Assembly: GCF_000764025.1 (NCBI RefSeq)
Contig: NZ_KN234745.1
Coordinates: 124,001 to 188,000, forward strand
Length of the DNA stretch: 64,000 nucleotides
Direction: 5' to 3'
Source of the DNA: Pseudohaliea rubra DSM 19751
GTDB lineage: Bacteria > Pseudomonadota > Gammaproteobacteria > Pseudomonadales > Halieaceae
Position numbers and translations under genes: made by a program. Positions 1 to 8,360 of this stretch are shown in pieces (position 1 is the stretch's first letter; each line of letters opens with the position of its first letter). The notes below the pieces were generated by a model. The model worked only from the letters and a program-made list of their open reading frames with translations. It was not told where the DNA came from and searched no databases.

Positions 1-657
1 CGGCTGGTCGGAGAAGGTATCCTGGAGCTTGCCCGGCGCGACGCCGAGCGCCTCTACGTGGGCAAGCGCCGGTCCGAGCACAGCGTGCCCCAGGACGAGA
101 TCAACCGCACCCTTGTGGAACTTGCCCGCCAGGGCAAGTGTGTTGTGCGCCTGAAAGGCGGCGATCCCTTTGTGTTCGGTCGCGGCGGCGAGGAAATGGA
201 TGAACTGGCCCGGGCGGGCATACCGTTTCAGATCGTACCCGGTATCACGGCCGCCAACGCCGCCGCCTGTTATGCAGGTATCCCCCTCACGCACCGGGAT
301 TACGCTCAGTCGGTCCGCTTCGTTACCGGGCATACCCGGGACGGCCAGCTCCGGCACCAGTGGGAAGACTTCCAGTCACCGACGGAAACGCTGGTGTTCT
401 ATATGGGGCTGGTGGGCCTGCCGATCATCTGTGAGCAACTCGTGGCCCACGGCCGCGACCCCGCTACGCCGGTGGCGCTGGTGGAGAAAGCAAGCACGGC
501 GGAACAGCGGGTCATTACCGGAACGCTGGGCACTATGAAGGCCATCGTGGCGCTGGAGAAACCCGAGCCGCCTACGCTGATCATCGTCGGCGATGTGGTC
601 CGTCTGGCGGCGGAGCTGGGCTGGTACAGCAAGGTAGAGGGCCGGCCGGTCCACTGA
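1..657 (+). CDS. cysG: Uroporphyrinogen-III C-methyltransferase / siroheme synthase, 3' part
   Basis: The frame is open from the first base ([16 protein letters not shown]), so the start lies outside the window; 218 codons are visible. The motifs [17 protein letters not shown] and [21 protein letters not shown], followed by VTGHT, are those of the SAM-dependent uroporphyrinogen-III methyltransferase domain. This enzyme adds two methyl groups to uroporphyrinogen III to give precorrin-2, the precursor of siroheme. It could be a stand-alone CobA/SumT or the C-terminal half of the CysG fusion; the missing N-terminus decides this. Siroheme is the cofactor of the sulfite reductase encoded at 49.9 kb. 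The frame ends 19 bases from the convergent prc stop. Confidence 0.93.
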   Translation, partial: RLVGEGILELARRDAERLYVGKRRSEHSVPQDEINRTLVELARQGKCVVRLKGGDPFVFGRGGEEMDELARAGIPFQIVPGITAANAAACYAGIPLTHRDYAQSVRFVTGHTRDGQLRHQWEDFQSPTETLVFYMGLVGLPIICEQLVAHGRDPATPVALVEKASTAEQRVITGTLGTMKAIVALEKPEPPTLIIVGDVVRLAAELGWYSKVEGRPVH

Positions 658-676
658 GGGATCGGCGGCGCGGCGC

Positions 677-2770
677 CTAGTCTTTTTCGGGGCTGCGGAT
701 GGCGTAGGCCTGCTTGCGCATAAGCAGTGCATCAACGAGGATATTGCCGGCCTCGTCAAGCAGCACATCTTCGGCTTCCTCGCCATCCTCCGTGTCACCG
801 GCTTCCGCCAGCGTCTCCTCATCATCCGGCTCTTCATCGAAGGACGTGAGCGGCTCCTCGCCCAGGGCTTCGCGGCGCTTGTTCTCGATCGCCAGGGCCC
901 GGGCCTTGCGCGCCTCGCGCTCCGCGCGGCGCGTTTCCTCGTTCAGGGAGACCACCTTGATATCGTCATTCTCGTCGGCCAGTGCGACCCGATCCACCAG
1001 AAAGTTGAAGTCCGGGTCTCCCGCGCTGCGCTCCTGGAAGAGGGCGGAGAGCTCCGGTATGAGTTGATCAAGGTCGCCGTAGCGCCGGTGGCGCACCGGG
1101 TTGATCTGGTCCCAGGACAGCGCGTGCTCGAGGGCGCTCTCGCCAATGTCCTCGGGATCGTAAAGAGACGGGAACGTAATGTCCGGAACGACACCGCGGT
1201 GTTGCGTGCTATCGCCGGAGATGCGATAGAATTTGCTCTCGGTAATCTTGAGTTGCCCTTCCGTCAGCGGTACCAGCGTCTGCACCGTGCCTTTGCCGAA
1301 CGAGCGATCCCCGACGATGATTCCGCGCTCGTAGTCCTGGATCGCGCCGGCGAAGATCTCGCTGGCCGAAGCGCTCAGGCGGTTGATGAGTACCACAAGG
1401 GGGCCGTCGTAGTAGCTCGAGCGCAAGCGCTTACCGTCCCGCCAGACGCGCCGGGAGGAGTGGCGGATCTGCACCGTGGGGCCGTACTCGATAAACAGGC
1501 CCGTGAGCTCATTGGCCTCCTGCAGGGAGCCGCCGCCGTTGTTGCGCAGGTCGACCACGATGCCTTCGACGCCTTCAGCCTCCAGCTCGCCGAGGAGTCG
1601 CCGCACGTCGCGCGTCGTGCTCTTGTAGTTGTCGTCGCCCCGGCGCATGGCCTCGAAGTCGATGTAAAAGGCGGGAATGCTGATGACCCCGACCTTGATG
1701 GTGCTGTCCTCGCCGGCGGGCACTTCCAGCACGCGACTCTGGGCCGACTGCTCCTCGAGCTTCACGGTGTTGCGCACAATCTGGATTTCCTTGTGCACCT
1801 CCGTGGAGGGCGCATCGGCCGGAATCACGCTCAGCCGCACGGTGCTGCCCTTGGGGCCGCGGATCAGGTCGACAACCTCGTCCAGGCGCCAGCCGATAAC
1901 GTCGACCAGCGCTCCGCTGTCGCCCTGGCCCACCGCGATGATTCGATCGGCCGGCTTGAGCTCGCCCTGCTTGTCGGCGGGACCGGCGGCGACCAGTCGC
2001 GATACCTTGGTGTACTCATCCTCGAGCTGCAACACGGCGCCGATACCCTCGAGGGACAGGCTCATATTGATGTCGAAGTTTTCCTTTCGCCGCGGCGAGA
2101 AGTAGTTTGTGTGCGGATCATAGAGCTCGGTCAGCGCATTGGCGTAGACCTGGAACACGTCCTGGGCGTTGTACTGGCGGACCCGGGTAAGCTGGGTACG
2201 GTAGCGTTTGAGGAGGGTGTCGACGATATCGTCTTCATCTTTGTCGGCCAGGCGCAGACTCAGCGCCTGGTTCTTCAGGTGTTTGCGCCAGCGCTCGTCC
2301 AGCGCTGCCTCGTCGGCAGCCCAGTCGCGCAGCTCGGGATCAATCGCGTAGGTCTCGTCGCGGCTGAAGTCCATGGCCGAGTGCAGCTCCGGAAGGGACT
2401 CAACCACCCCTTCGAGGCGGGTAGTCAAACGTTCCTCGAAGCGGTTGAAGATCTCGAAGCCCGCATCGAGGCGGCCCCGGGGGAGGGCATCGTCCATGAG
2501 ATAGCGGTACTGCTCGAAGGCCTCGATATCATCCCGGGTGAAGTACATCCTGCCGCCGTCGAGACTGTCGATGTAGTTGTCGAGGTGCGAGGAGGACACT
2601 TCATCGTCGTACTCGAGCTTGGCGTAGTGGCGCTCCTCGAGCTGCTCCACCAGTTCGGCTGCAGTCTCGGACTGGGAATCCGTGTACCACAGTTTCGCCG
2701 CGACGGGGGCGGTGGCAAGGAGGGCGGCAAGGGCCAGCCCCGTTCGGAGCCAGGAACGATTCGCTGACAT
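677..2770 (-). CDS. prc: Tail-specific carboxy-terminal protease Prc/Tsp (S41)
   Basis: Periplasmic processing protease that degrades proteins with apolar C-termini and trims cell-wall enzymes. The chosen start (MSANRSW) gives 697 residues and an immediate signal peptide with core LALAALLATAPVAA; an in-frame start 40 codons upstream only adds low-complexity sequence. Domains in order: a helical N-terminal domain, a PDZ domain (GIGAVLQLEDEYTKVSRLV), and an S41 core with VDLRNNGGGSLQEA, the catalytic serine in SASASEIFAGA and the catalytic lysine in GDRSFGKGTVQ. The C-terminal third matches the DUF3340 part of gammaproteobacterial Prc and ends in an acidic tail. The length is close to E. coli Prc (about 680). 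Confidence 0.95.
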   Translation of the reverse strand: MSANRSWLRTGLALAALLATAPVAAKLWYTDSQSETAAELVEQLEERHYAKLEYDDEVSSSHLDNYIDSLDGGRMYFTRDDIEAFEQYRYLMDDALPRGRLDAGFEIFNRFEERLTTRLEGVVESLPELHSAMDFSRDETYAIDPELRDWAADEAALDERWRKHLKNQALSLRLADKDEDDIVDTLLKRYRTQLTRVRQYNAQDVFQVYANALTELYDPHTNYFSPRRKENFDINMSLSLEGIGAVLQLEDEYTKVSRLVAAGPADKQGELKPADRIIAVGQGDSGALVDVIGWRLDEVVDLIRGPKGSTVRLSVIPADAPSTEVHKEIQIVRNTVKLEEQSAQSRVLEVPAGEDSTIKVGVISIPAFYIDFEAMRRGDDNYKSTTRDVRRLLGELEAEGVEGIVVDLRNNGGGSLQEANELTGLFIEYGPTVQIRHSSRRVWRDGKRLRSSYYDGPLVVLINRLSASASEIFAGAIQDYERGIIVGDRSFGKGTVQTLVPLTEGQLKITESKFYRISGDSTQHRGVVPDITFPSLYDPEDIGESALEHALSWDQINPVRHRRYGDLDQLIPELSALFQERSAGDPDFNFLVDRVALADENDDIKVVSLNEETRRAEREARKARALAIENKRREALGEEPLTSFDEEPDDEETLAEAGDTEDGEEAEDVLLDEAGNILVDALLMRKQAYAIRSPEKD

Positions 2771-2830
2771 GCGGTTGCCTGTTACCCGGGTATTCACGCC
2801 AGTGTAGCGGGATGCCCCCAGGTGGGAAAG

Positions 2831-2853
2831 CCTGCGGGGGCCATCGCCGCAGG
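2831..2853 (-). terminator. Hairpin directly after the SIMPL gene
   Basis: CCTGCGG and CCGCAGG form a 7-bp stem around a 9-base loop, starting 2 bases after the minus-strand stop of the SIMPL gene. No T-tract follows on the minus strand, so intrinsic termination is doubtful; it may be an mRNA 3'-end or processing structure. Confidence 0.25.
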
Positions 2854-2855
2854 GC

Positions 2856-3578
2856 TCACTCACCGGGGAGAACCAGATCGAAGACGGCATTCACCCGGCT
2901 TTCGAAGACGATGTCCCCGGTAACATAGCTTTCAGAGGCCGGTGTTGCTTCGGCGCTGCGCAGCATCATGTGACTCGCCACGGGGCGGGGCCCGGGATCA
3001 ACCCGCTGCGCGTCCAGGGAGCGCACGGGGCCGACGGTGACGCCAAGGCTGCCGGCGAGGGCGCTGGCATTGGCGCGAGCGTCCCGGGCCGCTGCTGCGA
3101 GCGCATCCCGACGAAGCTGCGCCTCGTTGCTGTGGCCAAGGGCCGGCGGTGTTATCTCGTTGGCCCCCGCATCGGCGGCGTCCTCGATGAGCACGCCCAG
3201 GCGGGTCAGATCTGCCAGGCGCACAGCGATGTTCCGCTGCACCAGGTAGCCCTGCAATACCCGCTCTTCCCGCGCCTTGTCCCAGCGGTATTCCGGTCTC
3301 AGCGTTACCCCCGGGGCGCTGATGTCACTGTCGGGGATGCCCAGCTTGTCGAGGTGGGCGAGCACCGCCGCGGTACGGGCGTTGACGTCTTCCCGGGCCG
3401 TGGCGAGATCCGGCGAGCGCGCCTGCACGCCGAGGCCGATGCGGGCCTCGTCCGGTGCGGCGCTGACGCGGCCCTCACCGTGAACGCTGAGGGCCCGGGG
3501 CCGCGCGTTGTCTTCTGCCGTGGCGGCGGCGGGCAGGAGCAGGGCGGCGGCCAGGGCCATGGGGATAAAGGTGCGCAT
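2856..3578 (-). CDS. SIMPL-domain (DUF541) exported protein
   Basis: A 240-residue exported protein. The signal peptide is MRTFIPMALAAALLLPAAAT with AEDN at the likely cleavage region. The rest matches the SIMPL/DUF541 family: LSVHGEGRVSAAPDEARIGL at the start of the mature part, the GIPDSDISAPGVTLRPEY region, and a C-terminal IVFESRVNAVFDL strand. The family forms oligomeric periplasmic or outer-membrane-associated assemblies; a general biochemical role is not established. GGAGAG lies just upstream of the ATG. The DUF6702 gene ends 23 bases upstream on the same strand, so the M1 peptidase, DUF6702 and SIMPL genes may be co-transcribed as a block of exported proteins. Confidence 0.88.
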   Translation of the reverse strand: MRTFIPMALAAALLLPAAATAEDNARPRALSVHGEGRVSAAPDEARIGLGVQARSPDLATAREDVNARTAAVLAHLDKLGIPDSDISAPGVTLRPEYRWDKAREERVLQGYLVQRNIAVRLADLTRLGVLIEDAADAGANEITPPALGHSNEAQLRRDALAAAARDARANASALAGSLGVTVGPVRSLDAQRVDPGPRPVASHMMLRSAEATPASESYVTGDIVFESRVNAVFDLVLPGE

Positions 3579-3601
3579 CGATCGCTCTCCTGGGGCGGGT
3601 A

Positions 3602-4135
3602 CTACCTATGGACCGGCAGTGGCTGCGAGGGTTCCCGGGCAGTGAAGACAAGCACCGGGGCTTCCGGCGCCCAGAGCGAGCGTACCCGATTGGACTGCGC
3701 CTCGGCGACATCGAACAGCAGGGTGTTCGACAGCATCAGGGGCGCCGCGGCGCGGGATACCGGCAGGGTGAAGTACAGCCAGGTCTCGTCGTACGCGATT
3801 TCGAGGCCCAGGAACGCCACCGGAGCGGGTTCGGCGCCGTCGGCACTGATTTCGAAGTGGCGGTCGAGATAGGCCTCCATAAGCGCTACCGGCGGACTGG
3901 CAGGGTCAAGGAGCACGGGCCCCCCGGCTTCCCGGGACAGGGCGGTTTCCAGGTCTTCGGGGATCACCCGCAGGGCGACCTGCAGCTGATCACCGGCCGC
4001 GCTCCAGGAGAGCTCCGCGTAGCTGGCGTGGAAGGGGTGTGCCAAGGCGCCGCCCGCGAAGGTGAGGGCGGACAGCAACACGAGTGCAAGACGGGCCGCG
4101 GCCGGGGCCGCCCTCAGCGGATGGGCTGAGACCAT
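3602..4135 (-). CDS. DUF6702-family exported protein
   Basis: A 177-residue protein with a signal peptide (hydrophobic core LALVLLSALTFAGGALA). The mature part begins HPFHASYAELSWS, the feature by which I recognise the DUF6702 family: secreted proteins of unknown function with an early His-Pro-x-His and an immunoglobulin-like fold expected. The ATG is preceded by GAGG and overlaps the 3' end of the M1 peptidase gene by 22 bases, which suggests translational coupling and a shared envelope role. No catalytic motif is evident. Confidence 0.7.
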   Translation of the reverse strand: MVSAHPLRAAPAAARLALVLLSALTFAGGALAHPFHASYAELSWSAAGDQLQVALRVIPEDLETALSREAGGPVLLDPASPPVALMEAYLDRHFEISADGAEPAPVAFLGLEIAYDETWLYFTLPVSRAAAPLMLSNTLLFDVAEAQSNRVRSLWAPEAPVLVFTAREPSQPLPVHR

Positions 4136-6495
4136 GTTTCCTCATCGTCCCGGCGCATCGGATTCGGCTCCTCGCTTTCCTTGAAAAGCCGGAAGCGGCT
4201 CGGTACTACCTTGCGCGGCCAGGCGTTGTTGGCGGGCTGCGTGTCAGCGGTACTGCGGTAGGGGTCGAACTCGATGCCGGTGATTTCCCTGTCCGTAATG
4301 AAGAGCTTCCTCGCCCGGTCTGCATTGCGTCGCCACACCTCCGCGGGCACGGTGAGTTCTTCCACGGTGCCATCGGCGTAGCTGACGCGCAGCGGCAGAG
4401 GCGTGACCAGGCCGCCGAGATTGTCGAAGGTCACAACGTAGAAGTGCTCTGCGGTATCGAGGAGTGCGCGTTCACGCTCTGTGAGCCGATCCAGGGCCTT
4501 TTCATACTGTGCGTAGTCCCAGGGCGTTACCCGGTATTCGTCGCTCTCGTTGTAGAAATCCCGGAGCCCGGGCTCCTCGCCCAGCAGCCGCTCCAGGGTG
4601 ACGTTGCGCTGCTCGCTGAGGGAAGGCTCCTCGGCCGCCTCCCGGGAGGCTTCCCAGGCCTTTTCCCGCTCGGGGTTCAGGCTGTCCACGCGGAAAAGCT
4701 CCACCTGGCTCAACGCCACGTCCACGTGGCCCGTGCCGTAGAACCAGCCGCGCCAGAACCAGTCGAGATCCGTGGCCGAGGCATCCTCCATGGTGCGGAA
4801 GAAATCTGCCGGCGTCGGCCGACGGAACTTCCAGCGCTCGGCATACTGGCGGAAGGCGTGATCGAAAAGCTCCCGGCCCATGATGCTCTCGCGCAAAATA
4901 TTCAGCGCCGTGGCCGGCTTGCCGTAGGCGTTGTTGCCGAACTGGTGAATGGACTCGGAGTTGGTCATGATCGGCACCTGCTGGGCGCTGGCCATGTACT
5001 CGGTCATCTTCGCCGGCTCGCCGCGGCGGGACGGGTAGCCTTCCTCCCAGGCCTGCTCGGTGAGGAACTGCAGGAAGGTGTTCAGGCCCTCGTCCATCCA
5101 GGTCCACTGGCGCTCGTCCGAATTCACCACCATCGGGAAGTAGTTGTGGCCCACCTCGTGGATGATCACGGAGATCAGCCCGTATTTGCTCCGCTCCCAG
5201 GTCTTGTCGCCGGCTTTCTGGGCTACATCCCAGTAGGTGCGATCTTTATAAGGTCGCGGCTTGTTGAAGCTGATCATCGGGTACTCCATGCCACCGACAG
5301 GGCCATTCACGGAGATGGCCACCGGATACGGGTACTCGAAGGTGTAGCGGGAGTAGACGTCGATGGTATGGGCGATGGCTGCGGTGGAGTACTGGCTCCA
5401 GAGCGGCTCGGCCTCGTTCGGGTAGAAGGACATGGCCAGCACATCGCGTTCGCCGGCGCGGGCGCGGCGGGCGTCCCAGATGAACTTGCGCGAGCTGGCG
5501 AAGGCGAAATCACGCACGTTCTCGGCGCGGAAGCGCCAGGTGCGTGTACCGGAATCCGCCTCGCGGGCATTGGCGGCGGCTTCCTCCGGTGTGACGACGA
5601 AGATCAGCTCATCGCTGGTCCGAGCCTTGCGGAAGCGGGCCAGCTGCTCTTCTGTCAGTACCGCTTCGGCATTCTGCAGCTCGCCCGTAGCCGCGACTAC
5701 GTGGTCTGCCGGCACCGTGATGGCCACATCGTAATCGCCCAGCTCCAGGGTGAACTCGCCCCGGCCCAGGAACTGCTTGTGCTGCCAGCCGGCATAGTCC
5801 GTGTAGGCTGCCATGCGCGGAAACCACTGGGCGATCTCGTAGAGATAGTTGCCGTCCTCCGGGAAATACTCGTAGCCGCCCCGGGCGCTCACTACGGTGG
5901 CATCGATGATGTTGTGGGACCAGGCGACGGAAAAGCTCAGGCTGTCGCCGGCGGCCAGAGGCTCGGCGAGGTCAATGCGCATCATGGTGCGATTGACGGT
6001 ATAGGGCAGGGGGTCACCATCTGCACCGGTGACCGCCTCGATGCTGACGCCACCTTCGAAGCGCCGGCGCTCCAGCAGCGAGGCGAGGGCCCCGTAGGAT
6101 AGCTGGCTGAAGTCCGGGGCGGTCCGGGTCAGCATGTCGTCGGAGCCGCGGCGGAAGCGGTTCTGGTCCAGCTGCAGCCACAGGTAGGGGAGATCATGGG
6201 GGCTCTCGTTGTGGTAGGTGATGGTCTCCCGCCCCTCGATGCGCTGTGCCTTGTCGTCGAGGGTGACCTCGATGCGGTAGTCCGCCCGCTGCTGCCAGTA
6301 GCCTGGCCCCGGCGCGCCGGTTGCCAGGCGCGTATCCGTCGGTGTGGCGAGGAGGTAATCGAGCTGGGCAAAGGCGTCTGCGCCGCTGCGCGCCGCAGGG
6401 TCGCCGGCGGCGCTGGCAAGGCCGCCAAAGCCGGCAAAGCCGGCAAAGCACATTAAAACCGTGGCGGAATAGGCAGGAAAGAACTTATAGATCAT
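4114..6495 (-). CDS. M1-family zinc metallopeptidase, exported
   Basis: Aminopeptidase-type M1 enzyme of 793 residues. The zinc site is HEVGH at residues 446-450 followed by the third ligand Glu469 in WTWMDEG (HExxH-x18-E). The exopeptidase GGMEY motif, which is GAMEN in typical M1 enzymes, sits upstream as VGGMEYPMISF. The N-terminal saddle domain has the DDKAQRIEGRETITYHN pattern. An N-terminal hydrophobic segment (TVLMCFAGFAGFGGLASAAG) indicates export. The start chosen is MIYKFF; an in-frame ATG 12 codons upstream (6531) is also possible and neither has a strong ribosome site. The 3' end overlaps the DUF6702 gene. Loss of the GAMEN asparagine suggests altered N-terminus recognition, so the substrate is unknown. 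Confidence 0.88.
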   Translation of the reverse strand: MIYKFFPAYSATVLMCFAGFAGFGGLASAAGDPAARSGADAFAQLDYLLATPTDTRLATGAPGPGYWQQRADYRIEVTLDDKAQRIEGRETITYHNESPHDLPYLWLQLDQNRFRRGSDDMLTRTAPDFSQLSYGALASLLERRRFEGGVSIEAVTGADGDPLPYTVNRTMMRIDLAEPLAAGDSLSFSVAWSHNIIDATVVSARGGYEYFPEDGNYLYEIAQWFPRMAAYTDYAGWQHKQFLGRGEFTLELGDYDVAITVPADHVVAATGELQNAEAVLTEEQLARFRKARTSDELIFVVTPEEAAANAREADSGTRTWRFRAENVRDFAFASSRKFIWDARRARAGERDVLAMSFYPNEAEPLWSQYSTAAIAHTIDVYSRYTFEYPYPVAISVNGPVGGMEYPMISFNKPRPYKDRTYWDVAQKAGDKTWERSKYGLISVIIHEVGHNYFPMVVNSDERQWTWMDEGLNTFLQFLTEQAWEEGYPSRRGEPAKMTEYMASAQQVPIMTNSESIHQFGNNAYGKPATALNILRESIMGRELFDHAFRQYAERWKFRRPTPADFFRTMEDASATDLDWFWRGWFYGTGHVDVALSQVELFRVDSLNPEREKAWEASREAAEEPSLSEQRNVTLERLLGEEPGLRDFYNESDEYRVTPWDYAQYEKALDRLTERERALLDTAEHFYVVTFDNLGGLVTPLPLRVSYADGTVEELTVPAEVWRRNADRARKLFITDREITGIEFDPYRSTADTQPANNAWPRKVVPSRFRLFKESEEPNPMRRDDEETWSQPIR
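6421..6447 (-). repeat. Three 9-bp repeats inside the M1 signal peptide
   Basis: Tandem GCCGGCAAA units (first copy GCCGCCAAA) encode the repeated Phe-Ala-Gly / Phe-Gly-Gly of the signal peptide hydrophobic core. Copy-number change would stay in frame and only lengthen or shorten the core. Confidence 0.75.
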
Positions 6496-6545
6496 GGGCT
6501 TGGCGAACACTCTGAAGGGGCGGAGGCACATAGGGAAAGGCGGTG

Positions 6546-6551
6546 ATTATA
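6546..6551 (-). promoter_or_regulatory. Possible -10 element for the M1 peptidase operon
   Basis: A perfect TATAAT on the minus strand lies about 50 bases upstream of the M1 peptidase start, within the 212-base divergent gap between it and the sulfatase gene. No good -35 hexamer is visible at 16-18 bases, so the call is weak. I see no clear promoter for the plus-strand sulfatase in this gap. Confidence 0.35.
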
Positions 6552-6707
6552 GCGTCCGGCTCCCGCTCGCGATAGCGTTGGCTTTGTTAACCGCCAGCCT
6601 GTAAGAGGAGCGCAGCTGCCTATCCTTCGACCTTTGCGCCGCTCCCGCGCTTGTCCACCGGGGGCCGCTATGCGACGCTTGAGGCACCGACTGCGCCGGA
6701 CGGCACA

Positions 6708-8357
6708 ATGAAAATAAGAATACTGGTCGCGACCTTCGGGCTGCTGGTGATCGCCGGCGTGCTTGGCTGGACTTTCCGGATAGACCTGCTCCTGGCGATC
6801 GCGGAGCGGCGGGCCGCAGCCGATGAGGTCGCGCCCGCCCAGTCCGTAGCCTGGCAGAAGGCTGCGCCCCAGCCCCGCGACGGCCGGCCCAATATCGTGT
6901 TCATCCTCCTCGATGATCTCGGGATCAACGACTTGTCCACCTTCGGCGGTGGCGTGGCCGGTGGTCGGGTCCAGACGCCACATATCGACCGGCTCGCCGC
7001 CGAGGGCGCGGTATTCCGCCAGGCCTATGCCGGCACCGCGAGTTGCGCGCCTTCCCGCGCCATGCTGCTCACGGGCCGCTACCCCACGCGCACGGGCTTT
7101 GAGTTCACCCCCACGCCCGATGGCATGGGACGCGCCGTGAGCATGATCGCCAACAGCACAGACAGCGGCCTGCCGCCGGTGCGCTACGACCGGGAGGCCG
7201 CGGACCGGCAGCCCCCCTACGAGGCCATGGGGCTGCCGTCGTCGGAGGTCACCCTCGCCGAGGTCCTGAAGGCAAGCGGCTACTACACGGCGCACATCGG
7301 CAAGTGGCACCTGGGACGAAGCACCGGTTCGCGCCCGACGGATCAGGGCTTCGACGACAGCCTGCTTATGGCCAGCGGCCTGTTCCTGCCCGAAGACCAC
7401 CCCGATGTGGTCAATGCCCGACTGCCCTTCGACCCCGTCGATCGTTTCCTCTGGGCGCGTATGCGCTTTGCCGCCAGCTTCAACAACGGTCCCTGGTTCG
7501 AGCCGGGTGGTTACCTGACGGACTACTGGACCGACGAGGCCGTGAGCATCATTCGCGAGCACCGCGACGAACCGTTCTTTCTCTATCTGGCGCACTGGGG
7601 CGTGCATACGCCGCTGCAGGCGACGCGCAGCGACTACGACGCGGTCGGCACTATCCAGCCGCACCGGCTGCGCGTATATGCAGCCATGGTCCGCGCGCTC
7701 GATCGCAGTGTCGGCCGCATCCTCGCGGTCCTTGATGAAGAAGGGCTCGCCGAGGACACGCTGGTTGTTCTCTCCAGTGATAACGGCGGTGCCGGCTACC
7801 TGGGACTCGCGGAGATCAACGCGCCCTACCGGGGCTGGAAGCTGACCCTCTACGAGGGCGGGCTGCGCGTGCCCCTGTTCCTGCGCTGGCCGGGCAGGGT
7901 GCCCGCCGGTACGGTGGTGGAGCCGCCTGTAGCACACATTGACCTCCTGCCAACGCTGGCTGCTGCCGCAGGGGCGCCGCTGCCCACCGACCGGATTATC
8001 GATGGCCGCGACCTGCTGCCGATCGCCTCGGGCGCAAGCACCGAGGAGCCCCACGAGGCGCTTTACTGGCACAGCGCTCACTACGCCGCGGTGCGGCGCG
8101 GGGACTGGAAGCTGCAGCGCAGTGAGCGGCCGGCTTTCCGGCGTCTCTACGATCTGGTGACGGATCCTACCGAGGAGGTGAACGTTGCCGCCGACCACCC
8201 GCTTATCACCAGCGAACTCGACGCACTCCTCGACGCGCACCTTGCCGACCGGCGGCCACCGCTTTATCTGCCGACGCTCGAGGCCCCGGTGGCGCTCGAC
8301 AAGACCCTCGCTGAACCGGTGAGTGCAGCCGACAGCATCGTGTACTGGCCGAACTGA
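6708..8357 (+). CDS. Formylglycine-dependent sulfatase (membrane-anchored N-terminus)
   Basis: A 549-residue alkaline-phosphatase-superfamily sulfatase that hydrolyses sulfate esters. The start MKIRILV leads into one hydrophobic segment (LVATFGLLVIAGVLGWTF), a signal anchor or signal peptide. Motifs: the metal-binding IVFILLDDLGIND; the formylglycine signature CAPSRAMLLTGRYPTRTG, with Cys113 as the residue to be oxidised; a second signature HIGKWHLG; and the late metal site SSDNGG. Activity requires an external formylglycine-generating enzyme, which is not in this window. Three bases separate it from the following MBL-fold gene, so the two are co-transcribed. The substrate (aryl or carbohydrate sulfate) cannot be read from sequence. 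Confidence 0.92.
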   Translation: MKIRILVATFGLLVIAGVLGWTFRIDLLLAIAERRAAADEVAPAQSVAWQKAAPQPRDGRPNIVFILLDDLGINDLSTFGGGVAGGRVQTPHIDRLAAEGAVFRQAYAGTASCAPSRAMLLTGRYPTRTGFEFTPTPDGMGRAVSMIANSTDSGLPPVRYDREAADRQPPYEAMGLPSSEVTLAEVLKASGYYTAHIGKWHLGRSTGSRPTDQGFDDSLLMASGLFLPEDHPDVVNARLPFDPVDRFLWARMRFAASFNNGPWFEPGGYLTDYWTDEAVSIIREHRDEPFFLYLAHWGVHTPLQATRSDYDAVGTIQPHRLRVYAAMVRALDRSVGRILAVLDEEGLAEDTLVVLSSDNGGAGYLGLAEINAPYRGWKLTLYEGGLRVPLFLRWPGRVPAGTVVEPPVAHIDLLPTLAAAAGAPLPTDRIIDGRDLLPIASGASTEEPHEALYWHSAHYAAVRRGDWKLQRSERPAFRRLYDLVTDPTEEVNVAADHPLITSELDALLDAHLADRRPPLYLPTLEAPVALDKTLAEPVSAADSIVYWPN

Positions 8358-8360
8358 CCC

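Noticed and set aside
4084-6102. 672-codon plus-strand open frame
   Set aside because: It lies wholly antisense to the M1 peptidase, which has a full zinc motif and signal peptide. The translated sequence has no family features.
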